A stretch of 64,000 bases of DNA from Typhlomys cinereus (taxonomy: Eukaryota; Chordata; Mammalia; Rodentia; Platacanthomyidae): the NCBI GenBank assembly GCA_023101885.1, contig JALPQD010000640.1, positions 165,614 to 229,613 on the forward strand. The letters are read 5' to 3'. Each line of letters begins with the position of its first letter. Positions within the stretch are counted from its first letter, which is position 1. The notes under the pieces were generated by a model. It was not told the origin of the DNA and did not search any database. It was given only the letters and a program-made list of their open reading frames with translations. The position numbers and the translations under genes were made by a program. Below, one piece after another: positions 33,191 through 47,500 of this stretch.

Positions 33191-34150
33191 CAAAAAGAAA
33201 AATCTTCCTTTGCCTATAGTCTATTAACATGATTTAAATATAATTAATTTTAACATGTAATTAACTATATAGCCTATATAATTTAATATATTGTATAACT
33301 ATATAATTTAGCATATATTAACTATATTACCTATGTTCTGGTGTCCATAAGGTTATCATGAAATACTTGTTGAAGGAATTTCATTTACTTGCTCACTCAC
33401 ATAGATTATGCCATATTTCCATAAACTATCTTCAATGAACTTGTCAAAAATAAAAGTCAAGTTTGTGTTGAATAACTGTTGATATCCTTGTAATTTTTAC
33501 TCATAAATATGTTCTGAAAGTTAACACAAAAGATATTTAGCTCACTGATTAGTAGAATGAAGATTCCCTCTTCTTCATTAAAATCGGTAATAAATTTACA
33601 CAAATCAAGTCTTAAAGGTTATCTCTTCTTTTGCTTAACTCTGATCAATGAGGAATGTTTAATCATACTGACTAAACTATGAATTACCATGTAAAGATAC
33701 AAGTTTTTTTATGTTTGAGAATATAGTTAAATGTTCTTGTTGTCTTGACAAATATATATTTATATAAGCCTGGGATAATTTGGGACTTTATTCTTCCAAA
33801 TGCTTTTTTGTTAGGCACATGCAAGTTGTTACATTCATCTTTGCTTTTATATTCTTTTTTCATCTTTTATTTTTTAAAGGAACTATGAACTTAGTGTAAA
33901 CTTCTGCAACCCCACAATTTTCTTTTTTAATTTAATAGAATGATTTGTAATCTCTTATTCAAAATTATGTTTTTGAGGGCTTCCCGATCTTTGGAGTCCT
34001 AATATAAATTAAAATCCAACAAGTATTAATCACAATAACAGAACCTTTTGGAGAACAGTCATAGCTAGAAATTAGGCAATTACATAACAGGTTAATCTGA
34101 ATCTTTTCATGGTTTACTAAGGAAGAACCATTATTTCCTGAAAGGCATTA
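33190..34150. other. AT-rich sequence without recognised features
   Basis: I see no coding exon, RNA or clear repeat. The composition is AT-rich, with short TATA-like stretches near 33240-33330. Confidence 0.6.
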
Positions 34151-34189
34151 GGCCAAGATGCCATTTAGCTGCTGTCGGTTTTTTCTTCC

Positions 34190-34760
34190 AAGGGTCTTTC
34201 AGATTTGTTCTCTTTCTATTCCTATAGATACCTCTATCACCTCCTATCTGGACTACTGCTATAGATGGTTTCCCTACCTACAGAGCATCTATACTTCAAT
34301 CCATTGTGTACATTACTGCCAGATTAATCTTCTTAAAACATTTTCATCATGTCATCCTCTTGACTGAGAACTAAATTGTCACCTTTTTTGCAAGGTATAC
34401 CAGTTCTCTTGAGAAGTGTTAGTAAACTATCCAGTCTATTTTATCAGGTCTCTCTGTGAATATCCTTTGTCATGAAACTAAAATTTGCACAACAATTGGC
34501 TTAATATCACCATTTATACCAAGTTTCTTAAAGGAAAACGCAAGGATTGAGTCATCTCCTCACAATGGCACTTAAGTGTTTATATAATTGGGTCCATCTA
34601 TTACCTATACTACCTCAAAGTCATCACATGTATTCCTTTCTCTACCTACCTTGCTCTCTTCCTCATTCTTCCTGTTCATTTTCCATGTTTTGTATTAAGC
34701 ATTAACTGATGAACCTTCCCTAAATCTCTCTTCAGTTGTTTTTGAGGAGGTATTTGTTAC
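34190..34760 (+). mobile_element. Ancient L2 (LINE2) fragment
   Basis: The order 'cacctcctatctggactactgctatag', 'ggtttccctacctac', 'tactgccagattaatcttcttaaaaca', 'catcatgtcatcctcttgact', then 'tgatgaaccttccctaaatc' follows the L2 3' region (actual hits about 34225-34720). It is heavily diverged, as expected for an element predating placental mammals. Confidence 0.65.
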
Positions 34761-35109
34761 CTGATCATATATATACATGTATTGAAATATCACAGAATAA
34801 ATTTCTGGTTTTACTGAGGTTGCGACATGATGTATATGTCGTCATCTACAAAGCTCATGCTTGAGAATCTTGCAATTGTTTTAAAAAATCACAAAAATTT
34901 CATAATGTTTTAAATAACTTTATGATTTTGCGATGGATTACATTTATAGCTATACTGGAGTGCACATGACCTGTGAATGAGAAAATAGTTAAAGATTAAT
35001 ATAATATGTATATTACATAAATAATTAAGTGAAAAAAGTTTTGAATAAAGCAGCACAATATTTTTCTGTACTTTTGCCAGTTGTGATCTTTCTATAATAA
35101 ACACATTCA

Positions 35110-36090
35110 AGCTTCTAGGTTGAGTGTCCCTCCAGTCTGTGGGTACAATGACAGTTGTTTAAAGGCGGTTTGATATAGTGTCTTTACAGCTAAACCTGAA
35201 GGGTTTGGACAACTGCCCCCCACCCCTAGGTCTATGTCCATCTTTTTCATAAGTTCTTATTCTGGTTTACAGTAATTGGATGTGATCTCCGATGAAAAGT
35301 AGGCCTTAAATCCAGTCAAAAAGCTGTTGGTTAGCCCCCTTTGACTTTTGTGGCACTATTACACTGATAGCTGCCTCTCTTGTCAGGGTGGTTGTTGTTG
35401 CTGCTTTCGTCTTCACAGATTAATGAAACTGTGGGTTGATTTTCTACCCCAGCAGCTTATATAGTACTTTCTGGTACTATGAAAGCTGTCCAATAATGAG
35501 AAAGCTTCCAGACCACTTCCAACTGGTGCTTGTTATCTTTATCCTGTGATATACATGTGTTGTGTTTTGAGTAATAGGGTTTTACTGTCTGTTTTTGGAA
35601 GACAACCAAGATGGCAGACTGCTCAGGCTTTAATAAGACATCGAAGCCACTCATTCATCCCAAGGCTTAGGGAACACTGCAGAAGATGGACTGGTAAAGT
35701 TGTAAGAGCCTGAAGGGTAGCAGGAGTGCAGTCAGAGATTATGTCCTGGACATAACAGAGCTGTTGCACCCATGAATTCACTGCAGCTATATGTATATTT
35801 CCATAAGATGTGCACAGGATTTGTCATCATCATTTCACCATGAAAGGGCAAAGAATTCAAGAGGCCCCACACTTCCCTGAGGGACTGATGAGGGTCAATC
35901 TTGATGGGAGGAGGTAAGATACTTTCCTTAACGATATACCTAATAATACATGATTCATGCTCCAGCAAAGTGCTAAGACACTTGCCATCAAAGGGAACTC
36001 AGATGAAATTCAATGGGCCACTCATGCAAAAAGACAAAATTAGGAGGGATATTGGCAGGGAAAAAGAGGGCTGTAATGGGAAGATGTAGG
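35110..36090 (+). mobile_element. L1 3'UTR fragment
   Basis: Rodent L1 3'UTR-like: 'taaatccagtcaaaaagctgttggtta' at about 35312, 'gacaaccaagatggcagactgc' at about 35600, then the block order shared with 29920-30510. A purine-rich 3' end at about 36030-36090 precedes a B1. Confidence 0.6.
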
Positions 36091-36092
36091 GG

Positions 36093-36232
36093 GAATATGG
36101 CACATACCTGTAACCTCATCAGTTGGGAGATAGCAGCATTAGGATCAGAAATTCAAGGTTATTCTTGATTACACAGCAAGTTTGAGGCCAGCCTGTATGT
36201 TGTGAAACCCTGTCTCTAAACGAAAAAAAGTA
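36093..36232 (+). mobile_element. B1 SINE
   Basis: 'ggcacatacctgtaacctcatcagttggg', 'agttcaaggtta'-type DNA, 'gagtttgaggccagcctg'-like sequence at about 36180 and 'gaaaccctgtctctaaa', then an A-rich tail. Typical B1 order, diverged. Confidence 0.8.
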
Positions 36233-36531
36233 TAGTGGAGGTTGGAATTTTAACTATGATTGTCAGAGTTTACATCACTGAAAAAGATGGCATTGGTGAA
36301 AAGGGGAGTTAGTTATGAGGACATCTGGGGTAAAGTAAGCTTTACATAGAAGTCAGTATAAAGACTCTAAGCTGTGAACATGTTTATTAGGGCCAATGAG
36401 TAGCAAATAAACCAGTATAGCTGAGAGCAATCAAGGTATAGAAAAATAAGAGACGAGTTAGAAAATTGGTCAGGCTGGACCAGATCATGTGAGAACTTTC
36501 AAGGTAATAGTTAAAAACAATACTTATTTTT

Positions 36532-36793
36532 TTAATTTTTTTTATTCAATTGTGCGTGTGTGCGTATGTGTGTGTGTGTGTAGAACCACAGGCGAATTCG
36601 GGAACCACCATGGACGCCTCCACCTCCTCCTTGTTTATTCTGCCCCGGGATTCACAGGCTCCGCCCTACCAGGACCAGAAACGCAGGCCGCCCCCGCTTC
36701 TGCCCGGCATCTATAGGTGGGGTTTAGGATCCGAACTCAGGATCTTCCACCTGCAAGGCAGAGGCTTAATCCCTGAGCCACCTCTCCAGCCCC
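36532..36793 (-). mobile_element. CA-tailed B2-headed SINE (young, CpG-rich subfamily)
   Basis: A reversed copy. Head complement 'gagccacctctccagcccc' lies at the right and the (GT)-rich tail at the left. The body has many CpGs ('aggcgaattcgggaaccacc', 'cgcaggccgcccccgcttc'). A perfect 16-bp duplication AACAATACTTATTTTT flanks it (36516-36531, 36794-36809). Confidence 0.94.
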
Positions 36794-37229
36794 AACAATA
36801 CTTATTTTTATGAAATGAAAGACCATTATAGGGTTTAAGAGGAAAAGAAATAAAAGGATGATAAATTTTAAATGGATTGTTCTGGCTACTGTTTAAAAAA
36901 AATTGTAAATGGGCCAAGGAAAGAAGAGACACCTATTAGTAAGCTAATGTAGTCTTGCAGTTGCTGCAATAATCCATAAATGACAGTGGTTTAGACAAGG
37001 GTAGCAGCAGCAGATGTGGTGAAAAGGACCTAGAATCTGTGTAATTTTAAGGTACACACAACAGGATTTTCTGATTATAGAACAGGGAAAAGATGAATGA
37101 TGATCCATGTCATTTGGACTAAGAAACTGAGGATAGTTGTCAGTAACAGATGAAGACTATAGGTTTGTGGGAAAAGATCAGGAGTTGTCTGAGATGTTTA
37201 TAAGATTTCTAAGTGAAAATATCAGAGAG

Positions 37230-37790
37230 TTGTCTGCATTAGTAGGGGACCAGGCCTCTGTGGCAGTATAAGTGCCCCTTCCATAATTGTCCAGAGATCC
37301 TCACTAGTTAATGGAGAATTTTGATGTCAGCCATTGTGAAGATCCAGTGGAGGTAGATGTTATTGCACTGAGCTACTGGATGCAGCGGCCCTGTCCTGAC
37401 TGGAGTGACCTGGCTGGCAGTAGACCTTCCCACCTTTACGCTTTTACAGTCTTACTACCCCTCTGCCACAAGGTTCCCTGAGACTTAGAATGGGAAGAGA
37501 TTTGGATGGCCTGATTCAGGCTGAACATTGTAAGGTTGGTTGTGGTTTTTTTACTTCACTACACTTCCACTGCAATAGGCTGTATCTTGTTTCGGTGTTG
37601 AGATCTTTTTTATCCAAGGATATAATGAGACATGTCACACAAGCAATCAGGCACAAGGATGGGAGGGAGATGGATGGATTGGTGAAGGGAGGGGAAGCTG
37701 TGGAAGAAGGTGGCGGGAGGGGGTCAGGGACAACCACTCATTTTTGTTGTATAAAAGAAAAAATTCTTAATAAAAAATCAGAAAGGTAGC
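37230..37790. mobile_element. L1 3'UTR-derived pieces in both orientations
   Basis: About 37400-37540 ('acgcttttacagtcttactacccctctgcc', 'cttagaatgggaagagattt') parallels the reversed L1 3'UTR at 8755-8820 and 24290-24350. From about 37640 a plus-strand G-rich tract and an A-rich tail follow, as in an L1 3' end. This is probably two fragments or an inverted one. Confidence 0.5.
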
Positions 37791-37799
37791 TGGGTAGCT

Positions 37800-38950
37800 T
37801 TAAGTTCCAAAAAAGAAATGCAAACTAGACATACAATTTTTGAAATTATCCAGTTGTTACTATTTAAAGCCATTGATATTGGATGAGACTACCAAAATAA
37901 TCAGAATATATAGAGTTATTAAAACATATGATCATGCATTTATTTACTTTATTTTTTGTTATTATTTAGCTAATGTATGTTTGACATATTGCAAAATATC
38001 CAGGAAAGCAGCATCTGTGTCACTTTTTTCGCATAGTAACTACTAAGTAATATATTGGATTATATAAGCTAAAAGTCTCTTCACATGAAGGTCTCCAAAA
38101 TTAAATGCCTACAGAAGCTAAGAGAATAACATAAGCAAATCAAGTGCAGAAGTTGATGGGTTGTAGAGAGAAGGGTAAAACGAAGATTTGGCAACATAGG
38201 CCTGCCTGGCAATAATCATATAGAGAGGAGCCAGATATCCAGATTATATATGAAACCTTTCAAATTGTAATGTTGACAACTGCATTAGTTCCAATCCTCT
38301 AAAAAATAGATGCCAAGATAAGAATATATGTGAAGGTAATTTATTGGGGAAGTCTTATGTGAGTAAAAATGGGGAGAGAGTCAGGAAAAACTGGGACAGT
38401 CATCAAATTATGATGCAAGACTAAATCTCTGAAGAAGGGGAAAGCGGCAAGGTCTTAGACTGCAATGCAGTTGTAAGTAGCAAGGCCATTAGATAGATCT
38501 CAAACAAAAAGTAATCATTAGAAAAATCTGGATCTGCAAGGAATGACCTTTATTAGTATTTATGCCATGTTTATTTCAGTAGTTGATAGCAGTTCATAGG
38601 AACTATGACTTTGGCAAGAAAATAATAGTGTTTTATACAACATAGTTGTCAGGCACTTGGCTAACTATACTCCTTTTAGTCAAATATTCTAGAGTTACTC
38701 TGTCACAAGGCACTATAATAACCGAATTCAACACTGTGTATTAAAAATGCATCTTAAAATTATGTTAAGTTAAAAGAAGGAAAACTATGAACCTCTGCTT
38801 TAGTCACTAACAAATGCTTTAACCTTAAAGGACTAATCACACATAGATCTGGAGGTAGGCCAAAATTGATAACCAACAGCATGTAGGCAGTAAGGTTTAA
38901 GGTACCAAATTAGGATTTGAAAAACATCAACCAATATGGATTGTAAAATA
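37800..38950. other. AT-rich sequence without recognised features
   Basis: No gene, RNA gene or clear repeat recognised in either strand. Confidence 0.55.
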
Positions 38951-38953
38951 CTA

Positions 38954-39150
38954 GGACTGGAGAGATGGCTCAAGGGTTAAGACTCTGCTTTGTAAGTAGA
39001 AGTTCAGATCCCTGATCCCATGTAAAAAATTCCAGGCAGAAATGGTGGCAGCCTGAAGTTCTGGCTTTGGAAGCAAAAAGGAGCCAGGGTAATTCCTGAT
39101 GTCACCCCTGGGCCTCTACAGGCACACACAGTGCCCTCTGATACACACAT

Positions 39151-39223
<73 letters not shown>
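38954..39223 (+). mobile_element. CA-tailed B2-headed SINE (older subfamily)
   Basis: Head 'ggactggagagatggctcaagg', a body with 'gaagcaaaaaggagccagg' and 'cctgatgtcacccctgggcc', then (CAGA)n (about 39155-39180) running into (CA)n (39181-39223). Confidence 0.9.
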
Positions 39224-39225
<2 letters not shown>

Positions 39226-39229
39226 GCAC

Positions 39230-41580
39230 TATTAGAATAGAAATGTAGTTTCACAACATGGAGGAGTAAAAAAGACAATTCCCCCCCCAAAAAAAAGTAT
39301 GAATTAAAGCAAACTGTCAGCAAGCATTATGGGAGAATACACAGTGAATTTTAAAATTCAGAAATGAATGATAAAAATCTACAAAAAGCCCAGTTTCAAT
39401 ATCTTTTACCCTAAAGAAAAAATAGATACTATTAATACAATTTATTTGGTACTGAGAATCTGCTGGGAGAAAAATAAGAGCTTAAAAAGTGTGCATGCAT
39501 ACACACACAGAGCAGAAGTGGAACTATTTGGGGAGAGTAAGGGAACAAGAAAGAGGGAAAAGAGAGTGGGAAAAGTGAGTAAAGTACAATTAATTATATG
39601 TATGAAAATGTAATGATAAATTCCATTACTTTGTACATTAACTAATGAACAAAACCAAATTGGGTCTGAAAAACAGTAACAACTGTGGACATTAGCAAGA
39701 AAATAATGTCAGGCAGGATATGACTAATTTCATCAATGCATCTACCATAATAACTGTGCTCTGTTGGAGAAATCATCCTTTTAAATGTATACATAATATG
39801 GGATAAGATGGGATATAAGTAAAGATTCCTTCTAAATGCTGTGGGTTGCTCTAAAACCACAGAATAATTACTTGGGAAACTGAGTAGCTACAAAAAGTTC
39901 TCCAATAGAAGAATTGATGTATGTTTGATGTCTTTTAAATTTGGTGCAAAAAGACTTCAAGTTTACCAGTTATAGTCTTCTATTTTGTTAGCTGGCTCAT
40001 TAGATAGCATTATCAATATGAAGAGAAGTTTCTTTTCTCAGGGCCATACTTGTAAGACCATTTCTTCTAAAGGAACCCCATGTTAACACTGGAATCATTG
40101 TTTCAAGAATAGATTTTCTGAGATTCTAGTACTACAATCCAAGGTGGAATTTAATCTAAGCCTAAGCAGGTAGATTGTGAAAATTCTAAAAGTAGCAAAG
40201 ATACCATCAGATTTCATCCAACAAGAAGTTTAGTAATACAGTGAGATAAGGCCATGGTCACAAGACTCACAATGAGCACTTATAAAGGATAAGGCAGATA
40301 TGCAATAGGGGAAACAAATGGCCAAGTTGATTTCTGAGAGAGTTAAGAAAGATAATGTTCAGAATTGTCCTATGAATTTTCTGCACATGTGGCAGGATTT
40401 CCTATTTTATGAGTTTCCTATTTTATTAGTTGAGGTACATGTTGAAAGAGTATATGATTAAATAAGACATATCAATAGTCCTCACAATTACCTGTGGTGG
40501 TAATTGCATAATCTTAGACTGTTAAACTCTATAATGATTTGAACTTTTTGTAATTGATTCAAGTATGTAAGCATTGCTTCTTCATGTAAGTTATAAATTA
40601 TTTTAACTCAAGGAATAAATTTCCCTGATTTGCAACCTTCGGAGAGTCAAATACATATTAAGGACTCACTAATTTGGCCTGAATTAAATCAAGACCCAAC
40701 AATTAGAAGGAAGAAGGTTCCAGACTGGAGACACCCACTATAGTCTAAGGCCTTCAGGAAAGTGAATTTCAATGAAAGGTGTATAGCCTACAGTGAGGTA
40801 GGGTAGTGTAGGAAAGGACTGGAATGTCACCTTTGAGTTATATATGTACCTCAACTCATAAAACAGAGAGTCCTGTCACATATATAGGGCAGTACCTTAA
40901 TGGAGCAGTAAGGGGGTGAGGTTCCTCTCAGCAAGACTTTGGGTAGAGAGGATAGCAGTTTTGTTGATTTCCACAAAGTCCAGAATCCAGCACTTAAACA
41001 CACACACACAAACACACACACACACACACACACCCCACATACAGCTTGAGCACATACAAGACCTATGATTTGTGTACTTAGGTGATGTTGAAGAACAGGT
41101 TGGTATACTTCCCAGCATATTCACATGATATCTACTGGGACCCCCCTCTTCATGAAACTCCTATGGTCTGACCTTACTGCTTAAAGAGTTAGAAATCTCA
41201 GTGTTTCTTATATCACCAGGTTTTGACAGTCTTTTATCAATGGTTCAGTGGATGGCACTGTGATTTAAAAACTTTGTAAACAGGGTGAAGACTGGAAACC
41301 TAGTATCAAATAGGAATAGAAAACCAACATACTAGAACCTTGGCTGGGGATACAGGGAAGGCAAGTTGAAGGAGTAACTTTATAGCCAAGAGTGCCTACA
41401 TCAAAGAAACACACAGATCTCTAATGACTTTATGACTTATGACAATGTTTTTGAAAAACAAGAACAAATAATAATAAAACTCAAGAGCTGAAAATTAATG
41501 ACTTTCTAATGAAATTAATTAATGAATCATAAAGAATGATTGCTTAACTATAAGGTGATGAATTTCATTCTTAAAAACCA
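39230..41580. other. Sequence without recognised genes
   Basis: AT-rich DNA with one (CA)n microsatellite at about 40999-41034. I recognise no exon and no confident repeat; some parts may be very old L1. Confidence 0.55.
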
Positions 41581-41589
41581 GTTTGCTCC

Positions 41590-44500
41590 CAAGGTGCCCC
41601 CATGTCCCAGCGGCACCCAGGCAGCCTCCGGCTTTGCCTGGGCCCCACCCCGGACCATAGGACCTTGCGTCCTCCCACTCGCACTGCTGCTCCCAGCCCT
41701 CCAGGTCCCAGGTGAGTCCGTCCAGCCCCCCCCAGGTGCCCCCGTGTCCCAGCGGCACCCAGGCGGCCTCCAGCTTTGCCTGGGCCCCGCCCCGGACCAC
41801 AGCCCCTTTCTTCCTACGGCTCACGCCTGGGCCCAACCAGACAGGACTTGCTCACATTCCTCCATCCCTGGAGCTTGGGTGGGCCACTAAGCCAAGTCCC
41901 AGGTCTCAAGTGAAAAATTCTGCCATCAACATCAAACCCTCTGCCTCTCTGGCCCACCGGGGACCTACACATGTGATCCACGGAAGACACACTGCTACTC
42001 AGAATTCAATAGAGTCCAAAGGAAACTCAAACAAAACTCTAAGGGACAAAGGCCATACATTTGGAGTCCTCTACAATCATCCTGTCACGTGGAAGAGATT
42101 CTTCACATCCAGCCCAAAGATAGTAACCCCCTTTTTTTCACCTACTGATCCTTTCTAGTATCAATTGTCTGTAGATAAACTTCTCCATACAGCCACCCCA
42201 AAAACATATACAACCGAGGGAGTAACACCACTCACCCTCACATATCACCAAGTACTACATATCATAAAAGTGCACTCCTTCTATTATTCACCCCTGTCTA
42301 CTTAACCTGACTTAACTGATGTACTAACAGATATAGCCTCATCTAGGAAATTACAATAACATAGACAAACATACCCAATCAAGGCAAGCACTAGTAATAA
42401 CTGGCAAGGTATAATTCAACTAATACAGTTCAGTGAAAACACACAGAAACTGAAAGGTCCTAAGACAAAACAAAAATGCCCAAGTCAAAGTGCAGATGCA
42501 CAAGAACAAAACCAAGAAGACCAATCTCCCACCGAAAGAATTAACCCCATAATGATGGATTCTGACCAGAACAAATTCACTAGCCAAGAAGCCAGACCCA
42601 ACTCCAACTTTCAGAGTAGATCATTACCATGATTAATACTATGAAGAGGGAAATCGAGAAGAGTTAAACACTGCATCACCACTTTGAGCAGGCCCAACAT
42701 GCCTTGAGGGTGAGAAAACAGTTCAAGAAACAAAAATAGGCATAGAGCAGTAAAAAACATGTCTCAGGCAGAGTTTAAAATTGAACTAAAAGACAGTTAT
42801 CTTCACCCAAAACTCACAAGAGTCTTATCAGCAGAACAAATGAGCGACAAATAGAATTTCAGATCTTGAAGACAAAGTGGGAATTAACCAGGTCAATGGA
42901 AGAGAGTTGTTAAAGCAAAAAGATACGTGAGAGGAACATTCAAGAGATATGGGACACCCTGAAGAGCCTAACATGTGCATTCATGGAAACCAGACAAGAA
43001 TCCCAAATACCACACCTGAGGAATATTTCAAATCTCATAATGAAAACTTCCCACACTAAGAATGAGAAGCACAACCAATACAAGAGGCATTTTGCACTCC
43101 CAACAGATATGTCCAAAATAGAAAATCTCCATGGCAATAATAGTCAAAACCTCCACATTCAAGCAAAGAAAAGGTGCTGGAGTTCAAGAGAAAAAAAGCA
43201 ACTCACTTTTAAAAGTAAACCTTTAGAATAACAAATGATACTCACTGGAAACAGTAAAAGCAAGAAGAGCTTGGGAGACGTACTTCAAATATTAATGAGC
43301 AAAATGCCAACCCAGACTGATATACCCAGCAAACTATCTGTCTGTGATTGAGGAGAAAGAAAAGTTTTCCAGCACAAGACAACTTGAAGGATACATGTCT
43401 ACCAAACCAGGCCTTCAAAAATGATACTCAAGCTTGAAGAAAGAACAAGCGTATCCAGGAGGACAGAAGGAAGTATAATACCACCAAATATAATATCAAA
43501 CAATACGCTTACAAAATCCACTAAACATAAAAATGTCCAGATTAAAAATAATTTCCCCATATAACATTAATGTCAAATGGTATTAACTCACCGATTAAGA
43601 GACTAGATTACAAACTTGGATTAAAAACCACAATCAACAATCTGCCTTCAGGAACTCATCTCACCACAAAAGATAGGCACCATCCAAAAAATGAAAGGCT
43701 GGTCCAAAATCTTGCAAGCTAACGGAACCAGGAAACAGGCAGGGGTAGCAATTATGCTTTCAGACAAAGTGGACTTCAACCAAAGAAAATCATAAGAGAC
43801 AGCATGGATACACATTTTAGTCACAGTACAATTCACCAGGAAGACTTCACAATACTGAACATGTATGCACCAATACGGGCCCCTCCACATTCATTAGAAA
43901 ACTCTACAGTGTCTAAGCAAGAATCAACCTCCAAACGATAATTCTTGGGGACTTCAACACTGCCCTCTCTACATGGGATAGATCAACAGGTCAAAACTTA
44001 ACAGAGACACTTGGAACTTATCAAACCCTGAAAGAAATAGACTTTACAGATCTCTATCGAACTTCTCTCACCACACATAGGAACTTTTCTCCAAAGTAGA
44101 TCACATATTGGGCCACAAATGAATCTACACAAATACAAAAAGTTGAAATCTAACCTGTACCCTATCAGACACCATGGCCTAAAGCTGGACATCCACAACA
44201 CAACAACACAGAAGAAATACACTACACTGGAAACTTAACACTATGATACTGAATGAGACTGGATTCAGGAAGAAATTAAAAAGGAAATTCAGATTCCTGA
44301 AAGCGAACAATGAAATACAACTTACTAAAGTCTTTGGGACACAATAAAGCTGTCCTAAGAGGTAAGTTCATAGCTTTAATGCCTACATCAAAAAATGGAA
44401 ACATCAGAAATAAATAACTTAATGATGGAGCTTAGGCTTAGAAAACTAGAACAATCTGTCCCAAAAGAGTAGTAGAAGAGTGGAGATTAGCAAAATAAGG

Positions 44501-47500
44501 GGAGAAATATCTGAAATTAGGAAAGACTAGGAGAAATCAACTAGGCAAAAGCTGGTTCTTTGAAAAATCAATAAGATCGATATATCCCTAGCTAAATTAA
44601 CCAAAAGCAAAGAGGGAAAACCCAAATTACCAAAGTTAGAAATGAACATGGAGTTATCACTACTGATACCCAAGAAACCGAGAATTATAACATCATATTT
44701 CAAAAACGTAGCTCTGTGCAGATTGACAACACAAAAGAGGGATGAATTCCTAAGTAAACACAACTATCCTAAATTGAATCAGGAAGTTGTGGATTTTAAA
44801 TAGTCTTTAACATGAGGAAATTGAGGAAGAATCTCGAATCTTCCCACCAAAAAAATGTCCTGGACCAGAGTGATTCAGCACAGAGTCTACACGACATTTA
44901 AGAAGTTATATTACCAATACTCCTTAAACTATTCCATCAAATAGCAAAGGAAGGAATACTCCAAATTCCTTCTCATAACAGTTAATCGTTAATCCCAAAA
45001 CCAATAAAGATCCACTTAAAAAAACTATAGGCCAATCTCTCGAGAACACAGATGCAAAGATTCTCAAAAGTCTTAGAAATCGGATTCAAAGACATATCAA
45101 AAAGATCATTCACAGGGACCAAGTAGGCTTTATCCCCGGCATACAAGTTTTGGTTCAAATACACAAATCAATAAATGTAATTCTTACAAACCAGTCCAAA
45201 GTCCAAGACCCCCTAATACTCCGTAGATACAGAAAAAGCTTTGACAAGATCCAACAGCCCTTCATGATCAAAATGCTAGAGACAGTAGGAATGGAAGGAA
45301 CCTTTATCAAATATATAAAAGCTGTATACAACACGCACACAAGGATTATACTCAATGGGGAAAAACTGGAAGCATTCCCACCTTGATCGGAACTAGACAG
45401 GCTGTCCACTCTCACCATTCTATTCAATATTGTACTGAAGTCTTAGCTGAAGCCATAAGACAAGAAAGGACATAAGAGGGATTCAAATCGGCAGGAAGAA
45501 GTCAAGCTATTCCTATTTGCAGATGACATGATCTTATACCTGAGGGATCCCAACACTCCACCAGGAAGTTCCTGGAACTAACTGAGAAGTTCAGAGGGTG
45601 GCAGGATACAAAATAATGTACAAAAATGTGGCCTTCCTATATGCCCCGAATGAAAGAAGTAAAAAAGCCTTGAGAGAAACAATCACATTACTTAGCCCTA
45701 AAATAATGAAACCTTGGTATAAACCTAACCAAGGAGGTAAAAGACCTTACAATGAAAACTTTAAAACCCTGAGAAGAAATTGCAGAAGACACCAAAGTGG
45801 AAAGACCTCCCATGTTCCTGGATTGGCAGAATCAACATCATAAAAATGACATCCTATCAAGCAATATACAATTCAATGCTATACCAATTAAAATCCCAAA
45901 GCAATCTTTAAAGAAGTTGACAACAATCTCAAAATTCATATGGAGCACACAAAAGACCCAGGATAGCAAAAACAATCCTGAGTAACAAAACACTGCTGGA
46001 GGGCACCATACCAAACCTTAGTCTATACTACCAGTCCATAGTTTATAAAAACAGCCTGGTACTGGCTCCAAATGCACAAATCATGGATAGGGTTGAAGAC
46101 CCAGAAGCCCACAAAATTACAGCCATTTGGTCTTTGACAAGGGACCCAAAATCCAATGGAAAAAGAACAGTATCTTCAAACAATGTTGCTGGCAAAACTG
46201 GATCTCCATATGTAGAAGATTTAAAACTGGACCCATCTTATCACCATGATACGACTTAAATCCAAATGGTCAAGGATCTTGATATAGCCAGAGACTATAA
46301 AAACCATAGGTGAAAGGTAGGGAACTCCTCGAACTGATTGGGCTAGGTCACAGTTCTAAACAGCATCCAATGGCACGTCACTGCTACCAACTCTCAACAG
46401 TTCGTCTTGTGAATTAAAGAGCTTCTGTTACGATAAAGCGATTGTAACTGAGCTCAAGGCAACCCACCGTGGGGGACTCTCCCCCCTATCTGTGGCTCTT
46501 TATCCACGGTGCACAGCTTGAACTAACCCCTGAACTAATGGCCCAATTAAAAATGGCCCTGGAACTTAAAAGAAACTACCAGGGATGAAATTAAAATGTC
46601 TAACAATATCTTAAAAACTGCACTTCCTTAGCCATCAGGGAATGCAAATCAAAAATTCCCTGAGATATCATCTCACCCCGGTCAGGATGGCAAAATCCAC
46701 AATACAACAACAACAAGTGTTGGAGAGGTGTGGAGGAGGGGAACTCTCCTACATTGCTGGTGGGAATGCAGGGCATGCAGCCACTCTGGCGAGCCGTGGA
46801 GATTCTTAAAGAAATAAGATGAGTGAAATGCCATATGACCTGCTCGTATCCACTTGGGAATACACCCCCATACAGCAGACATTACCCTCGATGCACAAGT
46901 GTGACCATGTTCATAGCCGCCACTGTTACAACAGACAAAGTCATGGAATCAACCCAAAGTTCAACAGTTGACGAGTGGATAAGGAACTGTGGTACATCTA
47001 TACAATGGAGTTCTATTCAGCCATCAAAAATGATGAATTACTGGAATTTGCCGGGAAATGGATGTTATTAGAAACAATTATATTAAGTGAAGTATCCCAG
47101 ACCCAGAAAATTAATTGCCATATGTACTCCCTTATAGGTGGCTCTAGTACCAAAACCACCACAACCTAGAGATACTCAAAGATAAAATCTCTGTAATATC
47201 TACAGTAATTGCAAGATTAGAATAGGAGGGATGGGGTAGGAGGGCCACACCAGAAACAGGAGAGGGGACCATGGTACAGCAGAGAAAATTGGCCTCCATC
47301 AAGGACTGCAGTAAGTATGGACATCTAGTTAAGTTCACAGACTTTTGTTCCTGGCATTTCATAACTGAGGGGTATGATCTCACCCGAAGGGGAGGGCATG
47401 TCTGGCAGATAAAAGTAACCATTTTGCAAATGGGGATTGACCCCTCCTTCACTGTGATTCCTACTTTTATTACATCTACCTTTCATATATCGTCTTATAA

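Noticed and set aside
41590..41900. CpG-island promoter of Tmlhe
   Set aside because: The GC-rich block is the plus-strand 5' end of an L1 with repeated monomers; its orientation and context fit L1, and no minus-strand first exon is visible.
41712..42158. 148-codon open frame, proline-rich
   Set aside because: It spans L1 5'UTR monomers and downstream L1 sequence; it is a GC-composition effect and shows no known domain.
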